Source: CAZYBU01 sp964645775
Lineage (GTDB): Bacteria > Spirochaetota > UBA4802 > UBA5550
Direction of reading: 5' to 3'
Assembly (NCBI GenBank): GCA_964645775.1
Contig: CAZYBU010000059.1
Coordinates: forward strand, 1-14,579
DNA: 14,579 bases
Every line of letters begins with the position of its first letter. The stretch's first letter is position 1. This document shows positions 7,466 through 14,460 of this stretch, piece by piece. The notes beneath the pieces are model-generated. The model made no database searches. It was not told the DNA's origin and saw only the letters and a program-made list of their open reading frames with translations. The position numbers and the translations under genes are program-made.

Positions 7466-8076
7466 TGCAGGGATTCCAGTTTATCCTGATAGGTTTTCAG
7501 TTCCTTTTCCAGTTCGCCTATGTCCTCGTCACTTCCGGACAGGGTCTTTTTATCCAGGTACTCTTTTCCGGTCTCACGGCTCTTCTCTTCCACGCGGTCG
7601 AGGATATACCGAACGAACTCGATTTTATCTTCCGTTTCTTCGGTTTTCATTTCGTAATACTTTCTGGTCTCTTCCTTCGTGGCCGTGCCTTTCCGGACCT
7701 TGTTCCCCAGAAGGATCATCTCCTTCATGAACGAGCCCTGTTTTTTCCGCTCCTCTTCACTCAGTTCTCCCGGAATGAACATGTTCCCTGGCATCTTCTC
7801 TCTCATTCGGGCGAACTCCCTTTCGTTCTCCAGTTTTTCTTCCGGCGTAAGGGTGCGTCGACGTATCCGTTCTTTGGCGTCCGGTTCATCACGGGATAAG
7901 GAGTGGACAGAACCGAAGATACCTCGCTGACCTCTGTCGGAACCTGATTCAATGGTCTGTTCTGTTGTATTATTTCCTTCCGGGTCCGCGTTCCGCGCGC
8001 ATTTTCTCAGAAGAATTGAGAGCGCGACAAGGAGAGTCAGGACAATAAGCGCTATGATAATCGTGTTTTTTTTCAA
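7462..8076 (-). CDS. Membrane-anchored charged protein of unknown function
   Basis: 204-residue protein starting with TTG at 8076 (MKKNTIIIALIVL). One transmembrane segment spans about residues 5-23, followed by a low-complexity linker and then a highly charged, mainly helical region rich in Glu and Lys (about 65-204), probably coiled-coil in parts (150-204). No family is recognised. No in-frame ATG lies nearby, and AAGGG is about 12 bases upstream, so the TTG has only weak ribosome binding site support. It is the first gene of the operon. Its stop overlaps the start of the HEAT lipoprotein, which suggests the two are made in fixed ratio and may work together at the envelope. Cys26 just after the membrane segment lacks a lipobox. 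Confidence 0.75.
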   Translation of the reverse strand: MKKNTIIIALIVLTLLVALSILLRKCARNADPEGNNTTEQTIESGSDRGQRGIFGSVHSLSRDEPDAKERIRRRTLTPEEKLENEREFARMREKMPGNMFIPGELSEEERKKQGSFMKEMILLGNKVRKGTATKEETRKYYEMKTEETEDKIEFVRYILDRVEEKSRETGKEYLDKKTLSGSDEDIGELEKELKTYQDKLESLQ

Positions 8077-8118
8077 TGTTCTTCGTTTCCCTTTATGTTA
8101 CAGGAGGTTTCCGGTAAA

Positions 8119-8148
8119 AATATGCAACAGGCTTTCATGCTCTGTCAA
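8119..8148 (-). promoter_or_regulatory. Sigma-70-type promoter of the four-gene envelope operon
   Basis: On the minus strand a perfect TTGACA (8148-8143) is followed by an 18-bp spacer and CATATT (8124-8119; 4 of 6 to the -10). Transcription would start near 8112, about 35 bases before the TTG start at 8076. It lies just inside the sequence flanking the N gap, so its presence does not depend on the join. Confidence 0.6.
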
Positions 8149-8160
8149 GCTGTTACAGTC

Positions 8161-8170
8161 NNNNNNNNNN
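8161..8170. other. Assembly gap (10 N)
   Basis: Ten unresolved bases, the fixed size often used by scaffolders. The true length is unknown, and the order of the sequences on the two sides rests on scaffolding. Open frames running across it are artefacts. Confidence 0.98.
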
Positions 8171-8180
8171 GGGCAAAGAA

Positions 8181-8204
8181 AAAGGCGGACACGTGTCCGC
8201 CTTT
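8181..8204 (-). terminator. Rho-independent terminator of the SGNH hydrolase gene
   Basis: A perfect 24-bp palindrome forming a 10-bp stem (AAAGGCGGAC / GTCCGCCTTT) with loop ACGT. On the minus strand the stem runs into TTTTTCTTT. It lies 25 bp past the stop of the SGNH gene at 8230. The A-rich arm could also give a weaker plus-strand terminator. It separates the SGNH gene from the operon promoter. Confidence 0.88.
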
Positions 8205-8229
8205 CATAGTGGGTATTCGATCTTCTTTC

Positions 8230-9432
8230 TTAGATGAATATTTCAATAACCCACTGAACTGCCTGGCCGATCCATGAATCGATCAGGCCTCTCGGATCGT
8301 AAGGATCCTTGTAGAGGGTATCATTTTCGGATGCCTGGAATTCATCAACGTTTCCAAGGCCTGCTGCGTAATTGTAATCGATAGCGTCAGCTATGAAATT
8401 GGCGACAGTCGCCTGGCCCGTTGAGCTGAGGTGAACACCGTCCAGGCTGAAAATGCCGCCCAGATAATCGGCCGTAACGATTCGTCCCGAGGGATAACCA
8501 CTGCCGTTTTTCAGGTTGTGGCCGTAGGTCAGAATGTCATCGAAAATGGTGTTTACATCGAGGAAAGCCCATCCGTTAGCAAGGGCGTACCCTTCGATAA
8601 TGTCGTTGAACTGCTCTGTACGGGCCGTGATCTGGTTGATATCGGAAGGAGTGAGTACTTCATCAACGTCCGATACGTTGGTGTTCCAGAAGGCCTTGTA
8701 GGAACCGGCGGGAACGTCCGGGTCATTGGCCGGTTCCAGGTAAGGTATGGCCACGACATCGGGAAGGTTTATCAGGATAGCTCCCTCAATGCTTCCTTTA
8801 GATGTTATTTTGGAGATAAGCTCGCTGTATTTCTGCTGAAAGTCAGCCAGAGGTGTCAGCTTGCCGGCGTCTGTGAAAAGGGCGCAGCTCAGGGTATCGT
8901 TGTTTCCCAGCCATACGCTGACAAAAGTGGGATTTCGATCCAGAGCCTGGGTGACCATCGGTGCTCCGTTCTTGCCCAGGGCGAGCTTGTAGTAACCACC
9001 TTCGTCTCCCCCTGATTCAAGGGCCGTGCGAATATCGGCGCCGGTTATGCCGAAGTTATTGATACTATCCTGGTCGTCCCAGTCATCCACTCTGTCGCCA
9101 CCGGTAATGGCATAGTAGTACTCATACCAGGCGATGTTATTTTTGCCGACATCTTCCATGTTAACGAGAAAACCGGGAAACCGTAGAAGACCCTGGACAA
9201 ATTCCGTGTTCATGAGGTTGGCCAGCCTCTTGCCGTAGGTATCCGGCTGGCGGGTTTCGTCAACCGACCCGCCCTGGAACCCGTGGGTAAGACTGTCTCC
9301 CATGGTTACATAGGTATCGAACATCGGGTCGATGGCTACCTTTTCAGGCGGCGCGGGAGGCGCACTGGAAAAAGCAAGGAGATGGGATGCTGAAAAAAGT
9401 ATGACTGCGAGCATAAGGGGTACGCGTTTCAT
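8230..9432 (-). CDS. Secreted SGNH/GDSL-family hydrolase
   Basis: 400-residue exported esterase or lipase-like protein. Residues 1-20 form a signal peptide without a lipobox cysteine. The SGNH blocks are all present: Ser47 in MGDSLTHG (block I), Gly130 in FGITGAD (block II), Asn178 in WLGNND (block III), and Asp331 with His334 in SLDGVHLSS (block V), so the catalytic triad and oxyanion hole look intact. It is longer than simple SGNH enzymes (about 200-250) because of a long insertion between blocks I and II (about 52-125, rich in Asp and aromatic residues) and another at 225-265. The C-terminus (WIGQAVQWVIEIFI) is hydrophobic. The substrate is unknown; similar proteins are often called lipases or lysophospholipases. 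AGGAGG (9443-9438) lies 5 bases before the ATG, an excellent ribosome binding site. It is a single-gene unit with its own promoter and terminator. Confidence 0.92.
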   Translation of the reverse strand: MKRVPLMLAVILFSASHLLAFSSAPPAPPEKVAIDPMFDTYVTMGDSLTHGFQGGSVDETRQPDTYGKRLANLMNTEFVQGLLRFPGFLVNMEDVGKNNIAWYEYYYAITGGDRVDDWDDQDSINNFGITGADIRTALESGGDEGGYYKLALGKNGAPMVTQALDRNPTFVSVWLGNNDTLSCALFTDAGKLTPLADFQQKYSELISKITSKGSIEGAILINLPDVVAIPYLEPANDPDVPAGSYKAFWNTNVSDVDEVLTPSDINQITARTEQFNDIIEGYALANGWAFLDVNTIFDDILTYGHNLKNGSGYPSGRIVTADYLGGIFSLDGVHLSSTGQATVANFIADAIDYNYAAGLGNVDEFQASENDTLYKDPYDPRGLIDSWIGQAVQWVIEIFI

Positions 9433-9532
9433 ATAGTCCTCCTGAGGTATGACTGACCTTTCGCAGAGTACGGAGCCCTGGCGGGGCAGTTAAATGAGGT
9501 AACCGTCCATCCGGTCTCTTTCTCTACATTAA

Positions 9533-9566
9533 TTATTGGACATAAGAAGTTATTGGACATAAGAAG
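9533..9566. repeat. 17-bp perfect tandem duplication in the SGNH promoter
   Basis: TTATTGGACATAAGAAG occurs twice head to tail (9533-9549 and 9550-9566). On the minus strand each copy ends in an AATAA core, so the duplication supplies two -10-like hexamers downstream of a single -35. Confidence 0.9.
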
Positions 9567-9577
9567 GCATATGTCAA
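9549..9577 (-). promoter_or_regulatory. Sigma-70-type promoter of the SGNH hydrolase gene
   Basis: Minus-strand TTGACA (9577-9572), a 17-bp spacer, and AATAAC (9554-9549; 4 of 6 to the -10). Transcription would start near 9542, giving a leader of about 110 bases before the ATG. No known riboswitch is recognised in the leader. Confidence 0.6.
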
Positions 9578-9712
9578 GCTGCATAGCTGGAATACATATA
9601 AAAAAATACCAGCAGGTTGAACATTTACAGGTCAATTTGTTAAAAAAGAATACTATCATTGGAGCTAAATGAGACGTGCTGCACTCCGTTTTTTTCTCAA
9701 TCTCATATCTGA

Positions 9713-9960
9713 AATCTGAAAGGAAAATCACTTCAATTGAATGAGGAGCAGTTCATACTGGTTTCTGATAAAGAGATACCTGTCGAATCTTTTATCCCCC
9801 GGTATGGGAGAATCCGCTGATAAAAGGTTTGATGGATAGAATCAATCAAGTGGGTCACCTTTTTCCCGGTAACGTCTGTTTCACGTTTCAATACATCGCG
9901 TGGTACACATGGAAGATCAGGAGTAATCTGGCCCCCTCCCAGAAAAGAAAACATTCCTGA
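9713..9960 (+). pseudogene. Possible frameshifted gene remnant
   Basis: Two overlapping plus-strand open stretches read like one broken protein. Frame A (9713-9820) encodes a segment including LNEEQFILVSDKEIPVESF and stops at TGA 9818-9820. Frame B (9772-9960) carries on with LIKGLMDRINQVGHLFPG and an aromatic, possibly membrane-associated FQYIAWYTWK, stopping at TGA 9958-9960. No start codon or ribosome binding site is obvious and no family is recognised. The opposite strand also has a 73-codon open frame (9733-9954) of doubtful quality, so coding capacity here is uncertain. Confidence 0.22.
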
Positions 9961-9967
9961 AGGCCCA

Positions 9968-9992
9968 GGCGGTACCGATAACTATCGGCGCC
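9968..9992. repeat. Bulged hairpin sharing 14 bp with the hisG leader
   Basis: CCGATAACTATCGG (9975-9988) is identical to 2426-2439. Here the stem is extended by GGCG (9968-9971) pairing with CGCC (9989-9992) across a 3-base bulge. It lies 8 bp past the end of the possible remnant on the plus strand and 6 bp past the stop of the possible minus-strand ORF at 9998. Neither side has an immediate T tract. Confidence 0.6.
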
Positions 9993-9997
9993 ACCGT

Positions 9998-10096
9998 CTA
10001 TTTCTGGTGTTTTTCTGACTGCAAGCGCACAAATTCTAACATGGCGTATATATTATTTTTTAATATTTCTCTTGTCATTATGGCTTTATCTGTCAT
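9998..10096 (-). CDS. Possible 32-residue small ORF divergent from the kinase
   Basis: Minus-strand ATG at 10096 opens 32 codons to TAG. The product begins MTDKAIMTREILKNN and continues with the helix-like MLEFVRLQSEKHQK. GGCGGG lies a few bases upstream but is a poor Shine-Dalgarno sequence. The frame overlaps the kinase promoter on the other strand. A hairpin follows the stop within 6 bp. No family is recognised; it may be chance in AT-rich DNA. Confidence 0.2.
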   Translation of the reverse strand: MTDKAIMTREILKNNIYAMLEFVRLQSEKHQK

Positions 10097-10099
10097 AAT
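10072..10099 (+). promoter_or_regulatory. Predicted promoter of the hybrid kinase gene
   Basis: TTGTCA (10072-10077; 5 of 6), a 16-bp spacer, and CATAAT (10094-10099; 5 of 6), preceded by an AT-rich tract at 10047-10068 that could act as an UP element. Transcription would start near 10106, only about 11 bases before the first ATG. TGTCATWAT is repeated at 18-bp spacing (10073 and 10091). Confidence 0.55.
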
Positions 10100-10121
10100 C
10101 CCGCCCATATTGGGATATGAC
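10092..10121. promoter_or_regulatory. Dyad covering the kinase -10 region and start codon
   Basis: GTCATAATCCC and GGGATATGAC pair as two 5-bp blocks with one bulged A around a 9-base centre. The left arm covers the predicted -10 hexamer and the right arm includes the ATG at 10117. Because the predicted transcript starts inside it, a DNA operator is more likely than an RNA hairpin. The binding protein is unknown. Confidence 0.4.
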
Positions 10122-13100
10122 AATGCTTCGTCTACTCTTTCTCTTCGTGCCGGTATTCTTTCTGTTCTGTGCTTCACAGGCACAGGGAGAGAACGTGCCG
10201 GAGGTGGCCAACCTGGATGGAACGCCATCTCTGGTTATCTCCGCTTTTGAGGACCGGGATGGCAACCTGGAGATATCCGATGTCCGGAACATGGATTTCG
10301 AACCGGCAGGTGTAGATGGAATCAACCTGGGATTCACGGATTCTGTCTGCTGGATAGAATGTACCGTCACCGTTGAGAAAGAAGAGGAGGTATTCCTTGA
10401 AATCGCCTACCCCATGCTCGATGATATACGCTTTTACGGCAAAGAGGATGGTGTCTACAAGCTGCAAAGATACGGAGACCGCTTTCCCCATGGAATGAAG
10501 GAGGTACTCCATCCCTTTTTTGTCATCCCCCTTGAGCCGAAGAAAGGAGTGAACCGGTATTACCTTCGGGTTCAGTCAAAGTCTTCTATTATCGTACCTC
10601 TCAATATTTACAGTGAGAAAGAATTCCGGAAACGGAATCTAAATCTCATGATGCTCTACGGGCTCTTCTACGGCATTCTCCTTATCATGATTCTGTATAA
10701 CCTGTTTATCTTCTTCTCCCTCAGGGACATATCCTATATCTTATATATTCTCTACATATTTTTATTCGGTCTCCAGGAGATGACCTTCGACGGCTCCGGG
10801 CCCCTCCTTCTCTGGGGGGAGTATCCGGTCATGAATAATCCATCCTTCTACATCTTCGGGGTGAACATCGCCATCCTGCTTTTTACCCGTACATATCTTA
10901 ATGTGCGTAAAAAACTTCGGCCTGGGGATTACCCTCTCGTCACGCTCATCGCCCTCGGCGTTACGGGGCTTATCGTGAACATTGTTTTCCCTGCCGATAT
11001 GTCGCCCTATTCCGCTTACCTGACGTTATTAACGGTCGCTACTGTCATACCTGTAACGGTCATCATTATCAGCAGGGGAGAGAGGTCCGCTATCTTCTTT
11101 CTCCTTTCCTGGATAATTCTTCTCCTTTCCGGGGGAGTCCGGGGACTTATCGGAATAGGCCTGGTCCCCATGGACCCTTCATTCGACATGGTATTAAAGG
11201 CCGGCTCCGCTCTTCAGATACTCCTCTTCTCTTTCGCTCTGGCTGACAGGATCAATGCCATAAAGAAACAGTTAGAGAGAGAATTCCGGGCCCACCTGGA
11301 AGCGGACAGTAAAATCCGGGAGAAGAACCAGGAGCTGGAAGCTCTGAACGAGGACCTCAGGGCCTCCATGGAAGAGCTGGAGGCGACAAATGAGGAGTTC
11401 GAGGTACAGAACGAGGAACTCATCGAGTCTCAGCAGGAGCTTATGGAGAGCGAGGCTACGTTCAGGACCCTGACGGAATCGGCCCCGGTCGGTATCCTGA
11501 TCTACCGGGATGATTACTGGAGGCATGCCAATCCCGCCTCGGAGACGATCTCCGGGTACAGCCGTGATGAGCTCCTGACTATGAGATACTGGGACTTTAT
11601 CCATCCCCTGGACCGTGAGATGGTGAAGAAGCGGGGGTACGAACGACAGCAGGGCCATGATCTCGTGGATAACTACGAGATCCGCATAGAGAGGAAGGAC
11701 GGGGAGAGCCGATGGTGCAATATCCGGGTGGTTCCCCTGAGATATGAAGGTCAGCAGGCCTTTCTTCTCATTCTGATCGACATCACGGAGAGGAAAACAG
11801 CCGAGGAAAAACTTCTTTTGTCAGAGAAGAAATTTTCCAGCGCCTTCAAGGCCAGCCCGACCCTTATCACCATAACGACTCTGGAGGAGGGCGCATTTAT
11901 GGACGTGAATGATACCTTCGTTCGCGTCAGCGGGTTCAGTCGGGAGGAAGTCATCGGCAAAACCTCCCGTTCCATGAACCTGATTCCCTATTCCGAGGAC
12001 CGTAAGAAACTGGCCTATCTTCTTAAAAGGGACGGTTTCGTTGAAAAAGAGATAACGAAATACCGTACCCGTTCCGGTGAGGACAGGATCGGCTATTTCT
12101 CCGCCAATACCATCGAATTACAGGAGAGGCCCTGTGTCCTCTCTGTGGTATCCGATGTAACCGACCTTAAACGGATCGAGGAAGCCCTGCGGGAGAGCGA
12201 GACGAAGTACAGGGAGCTTGTGGAGCTGCTTCCACAGGTGATCTGCGAAACCGATCTTGAGGGCAACCTAACGTTCAGTAACCGGGTAGGTTTCGAGATG
12301 ACAGGATACACGCCTGAAGATATGGAGAAAGGGCTCAATATTCTTGATCTTCTGGTGCCCGACGATCGGGAGAGGGCTGTCGCAAGCATGATAAGCCTCT
12401 TTCAGAGGGGATACCAGGGAGGATATGAATACACGATCCTGAGAAAAGATGGAGGTACCTTCCCCGCCATAATCTACAGCGATCTCATCGAAAATGAGGA
12501 AAACGTCATCGGAGTTCGTTCCATTGTCATAGATATCACCAAAAGGAAGAACGCGGAAGCCGAGCTTCGCAAACGGGAAGAGCAACTCATGGACATCTCC
12601 CGGAATATGCCGGGTGTGATCTACCAGTTCTATTTTAAGAAGTGGGAAGAATGGGGATTTAATTACATAAGCGAGAAGTCCCGGGAAATTCTCGGACTGG
12701 AGAATAACCCTGATGATTTCTACATGAGATTCATTAACCGGGTTCCCGAGGCTACGGCTATCGAAATGATCCGCACCCTCAGGCGGGCCATACGGAATAA
12801 CAGTGAATGGGACTATGAAACGGAATATATACGACCGGACGGGGAAACTATATGGATAGTCCTCATGGCCAGTCCCGCTTACTATGAAAGCGAGGTCCTT
12901 TACAACGGGTTCTGCTTTGATATAACCGAGCAGAAAAACGCGGCACTGGAAAGGGAGAGGCTGGAGGGCCAGCTCCGCCAGGCCCAGAAGATGGAGGCCA
13001 TAGGCCGCCTCGCCGGGGGGATCGCCCATGATTTCAATAATCTTCTGACAGCCATAATCGGTAACGCCGACCTGGCCATGGAGACCCTTGATGAGAAGGA

Positions 13101-14121
13101 ACCGGTCTACGAGAATATCGAGGACATCTCCCTGACCGCCCAGAGGGCGGCCGGTCTGACCCGTCAGCTCCTGGCCTTCAGCAAAAAACAGATAATAGCT
13201 CCGACTACCCTGAACCTCAACGACATTATCCATGCCGTGGAAAGAATGCTTCGTCGTATTATCGGTGAAGATATCGAAATGAAACTTCTTCCCGGCGAAG
13301 ATCTGTGGAACATCAAGGCCGACCCTTCCCAGCTGGAACAGCTTATATTCAACCTGGTTGTTAACTCCCGCGACGCCATGCCGGAAGGAGGGGAGCTGAT
13401 CATTGAGACCGGGAACCGGGAGCTGGATGAAAAATTCATATCGGATAATCCCGGTTCTTCTCCCGGTCCCCATGTTGTTCTCTCTGTCCGGGATACCGGC
13501 ATCGGCATGGAAGAGGAAATCGAGGAGAAGGTCTTCGAACCCTTCTTTACTACGAAAGGTGAGCTGGGTACAGGCCTGGGGCTTTCCATCGTGTACGGAA
13601 TCGTTCAGCAGAACGGCGGTTTTATCAAGATCTCAAGTGAACCGGGTGAGGGGACCGTTTTCTCCCTATATTTCCCTGCCGTGAAAGAGGGAATCACTGT
13701 TGCGGCCGAGAAGAAAGGAGAAGACAAATTTCCCAGGACATCCCACGGGGAGAGAATCCTTATCCTTGAGGACGAGGACGCCGTGAGAAAACTGGCTGTC
13801 CGGGCCCTCAGGGAATCAGGTTACGAAATTCTTGAGGCTTCAAACGGCCGGGAGGCCCTGGAGATCTGCAAAGAAAAGGAAGATGAGATCGATCTTATAC
13901 TTTCCGATGTTGTCGTGCCCGGCCTGAGCGGTCCGGACCTGGTGGATACGATCCGGCGGACCTGTCCGAAGATGAAGGCAATCTTCATGTCCGGGTATAC
14001 CGAGCATTCCATTTCACAAAACGGTATCCTGCGTGACGATATACACTTTATCCCCAAACCCTTCCGGCCTATAGAGCTTATCAGGAAGGTCAGGGAGGTC
14101 CTGGACGGGGATTCAGACTGA
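10117..14121 (+). CDS. 7TM-DISM / four-PAS hybrid sensor histidine kinase with receiver
   Basis: 1334-residue inner-membrane signalling protein. In order: signal peptide (1-24); an extracytoplasmic beta-sandwich of the 7TMR-DISMED2 type (about 34-168), which in this family probably binds a small ligand; seven membrane helices of the 7TMR-DISM type (about 176-377); a Glu-rich coiled coil (383-446); four PAS-PAC units (about 445-560, 565-690, 691-812, 818-942), ending in IDITERK, SDVTDLK, IDITKRK and FDITEQK; a dimerisation and phosphoacceptor helix with His971 in GGIAHDFNN; and an ATPase domain with N box NLVVNSRDAM (Asn1083), DTGIG (1126-1130) and GTGLGLS (1151-1157). A receiver follows, with Glu1218-Asp1219, phospho-acceptor Asp1264, Ser1292 and Lys1314. 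All residues needed for autophosphorylation and intramolecular transfer are present. No output domain follows, so phosphate must go to a separate phosphotransfer protein or the receiver must be regulatory. An alternative ATG is at 10123. No Shine-Dalgarno sequence is strong; GGGA lies at 10112-10115. The ligand is unknown. Confidence 0.95.
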   Translation: MTMLRLLFLFVPVFFLFCASQAQGENVPEVANLDGTPSLVISAFEDRDGNLEISDVRNMDFEPAGVDGINLGFTDSVCWIECTVTVEKEEEVFLEIAYPMLDDIRFYGKEDGVYKLQRYGDRFPHGMKEVLHPFFVIPLEPKKGVNRYYLRVQSKSSIIVPLNIYSEKEFRKRNLNLMMLYGLFYGILLIMILYNLFIFFSLRDISYILYILYIFLFGLQEMTFDGSGPLLLWGEYPVMNNPSFYIFGVNIAILLFTRTYLNVRKKLRPGDYPLVTLIALGVTGLIVNIVFPADMSPYSAYLTLLTVATVIPVTVIIISRGERSAIFFLLSWIILLLSGGVRGLIGIGLVPMDPSFDMVLKAGSALQILLFSFALADRINAIKKQLEREFRAHLEADSKIREKNQELEALNEDLRASMEELEATNEEFEVQNEELIESQQELMESEATFRTLTESAPVGILIYRDDYWRHANPASETISGYSRDELLTMRYWDFIHPLDREMVKKRGYERQQGHDLVDNYEIRIERKDGESRWCNIRVVPLRYEGQQAFLLILIDITERKTAEEKLLLSEKKFSSAFKASPTLITITTLEEGAFMDVNDTFVRVSGFSREEVIGKTSRSMNLIPYSEDRKKLAYLLKRDGFVEKEITKYRTRSGEDRIGYFSANTIELQERPCVLSVVSDVTDLKRIEEALRESETKYRELVELLPQVICETDLEGNLTFSNRVGFEMTGYTPEDMEKGLNILDLLVPDDRERAVASMISLFQRGYQGGYEYTILRKDGGTFPAIIYSDLIENEENVIGVRSIVIDITKRKNAEAELRKREEQLMDISRNMPGVIYQFYFKKWEEWGFNYISEKSREILGLENNPDDFYMRFINRVPEATAIEMIRTLRRAIRNNSEWDYETEYIRPDGETIWIVLMASPAYYESEVLYNGFCFDITEQKNAALERERLEGQLRQAQKMEAIGRLAGGIAHDFNNLLTAIIGNADLAMETLDEKEPVYENIEDISLTAQRAAGLTRQLLAFSKKQIIAPTTLNLNDIIHAVERMLRRIIGEDIEMKLLPGEDLWNIKADPSQLEQLIFNLVVNSRDAMPEGGELIIETGNRELDEKFISDNPGSSPGPHVVLSVRDTGIGMEEEIEEKVFEPFFTTKGELGTGLGLSIVYGIVQQNGGFIKISSEPGEGTVFSLYFPAVKEGITVAAEKKGEDKFPRTSHGERILILEDEDAVRKLAVRALRESGYEILEASNGREALEICKEKEDEIDLILSDVVVPGLSGPDLVDTIRRTCPKMKAIFMSGYTEHSISQNGILRDDIHFIPKPFRPIELIRKVREVLDGDSD

Positions 14122-14205
14122 CCCTGTACTTTGGAAAAGGACGATCATGAACATTACTCTTTAAGGCTGGATGCGCCCGGTGTTTATGTCCATTTTTTCA
14201 CGGCG

Positions 14206-14228
14206 AAAAAAGGACCCAAAAACGGTCC
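14206..14228 (-). terminator. Possible minus-strand rho-independent terminator
   Basis: On the minus strand GGACC (14228-14224), a 7-base loop, GGTCC (14216-14212) and then six T residues (14211-14206). The stem is short but GC-rich. It lies 15 bp past the -1-frame stop of the possible small gene at 14243, which supports transcription of that gene. Confidence 0.45.
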
Positions 14229-14242
14229 AGCGCAATTTCGAA

Positions 14243-14460
14243 TTACTTCATTTTGCTTTCTTTATTTCCGATGGTATCGGGTTTTTTTGCTCTCCTCAAA
14301 TCTTTTTTGCGAGAGCTTGCTCACCGGGAACGTTCCTGAATTCCGACTTCGTCGAGATTACTTTTTCCTTTGACTTTTGCTTTCCTGAAATTTCTATTTC
14401 GAGGGGTGTTAGCGCGAACACCCCTCGAGCTCCCCGCGCGCCGCTGCCGGTCGACGCCAT
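14243..14460 (-). CDS. Possible small Lys-rich protein with candidate -1 frameshift
   Basis: Minus-strand ATG at 14460 is preceded by AGGAGG (14472-14467) at 6 bases, the strongest ribosome binding site in this part of the window apart from the SGNH gene. Frame 0 codes for 54 residues (MASTGSGARGARGVF, then a Lys/Glu-rich tail) and stops at TGA 14298-14296. Just before the stop is A AAA AAG (14308-14302) in the right phase. Slipping back one base continues with DLRRAKKPDTIGNKESKMK to TAA at 14243, giving 72 residues. An in-frame ATG at 14532 would add 24 residues but lacks a Shine-Dalgarno sequence. No family is firmly recognised. Alternatives are a dispersed non-coding repeat, a frameshift mutation, or a homopolymer error. 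Confidence 0.3.
14268..14288 (+). terminator. Possible terminator of the kinase transcript
   Basis: CCGAT-GGT-ATCGG followed by G and seven T residues on the plus strand, 146 bp past the kinase stop. The stem is only 5 bp, so it is weak, but it is the only stem plus T tract on this strand after the gene. Confidence 0.4.
14399..14428. repeat. 12-bp perfect inverted repeat
   Basis: TCGAGGGGTGTT (14399-14410) pairs perfectly with AACACCCCTCGA (14417-14428) around AGCGCG. There is no T tract, so it is not a standard terminator. It lies inside the possible small minus-strand ORF, coding for its RGVFALTPL segment. Confidence 0.75.

Noticed and set aside
8142..8158. CTGT and ACAG dyad over the operon -35 as a LexA-type box
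   Set aside because: The arms are separated by 9 bases, not 8, and the outer bases do not match; too weak to call.
7952..8277. Plus-strand open frames crossing the N run
   Set aside because: They contain unresolved bases, lie over the promoter, terminator and ends of minus-strand genes, and have no homology.
9661..9698. GGAG...CTCC followed by seven T residues as a plus-strand terminator
   Set aside because: The stem is only 4 bp with a 19-base loop; not enough to call.
9429..9731. 100-codon minus-strand frame covering the SGNH promoter
   Set aside because: It overlaps the promoter, tandem repeat and ribosome binding site of the SGNH gene and is of low complexity in codon terms.
12268..13473. 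401-codon minus-strand open frame inside the kinase gene
   Set aside because: It is the antisense shadow of the PAS and kinase domains, which have full motif support on the plus strand.
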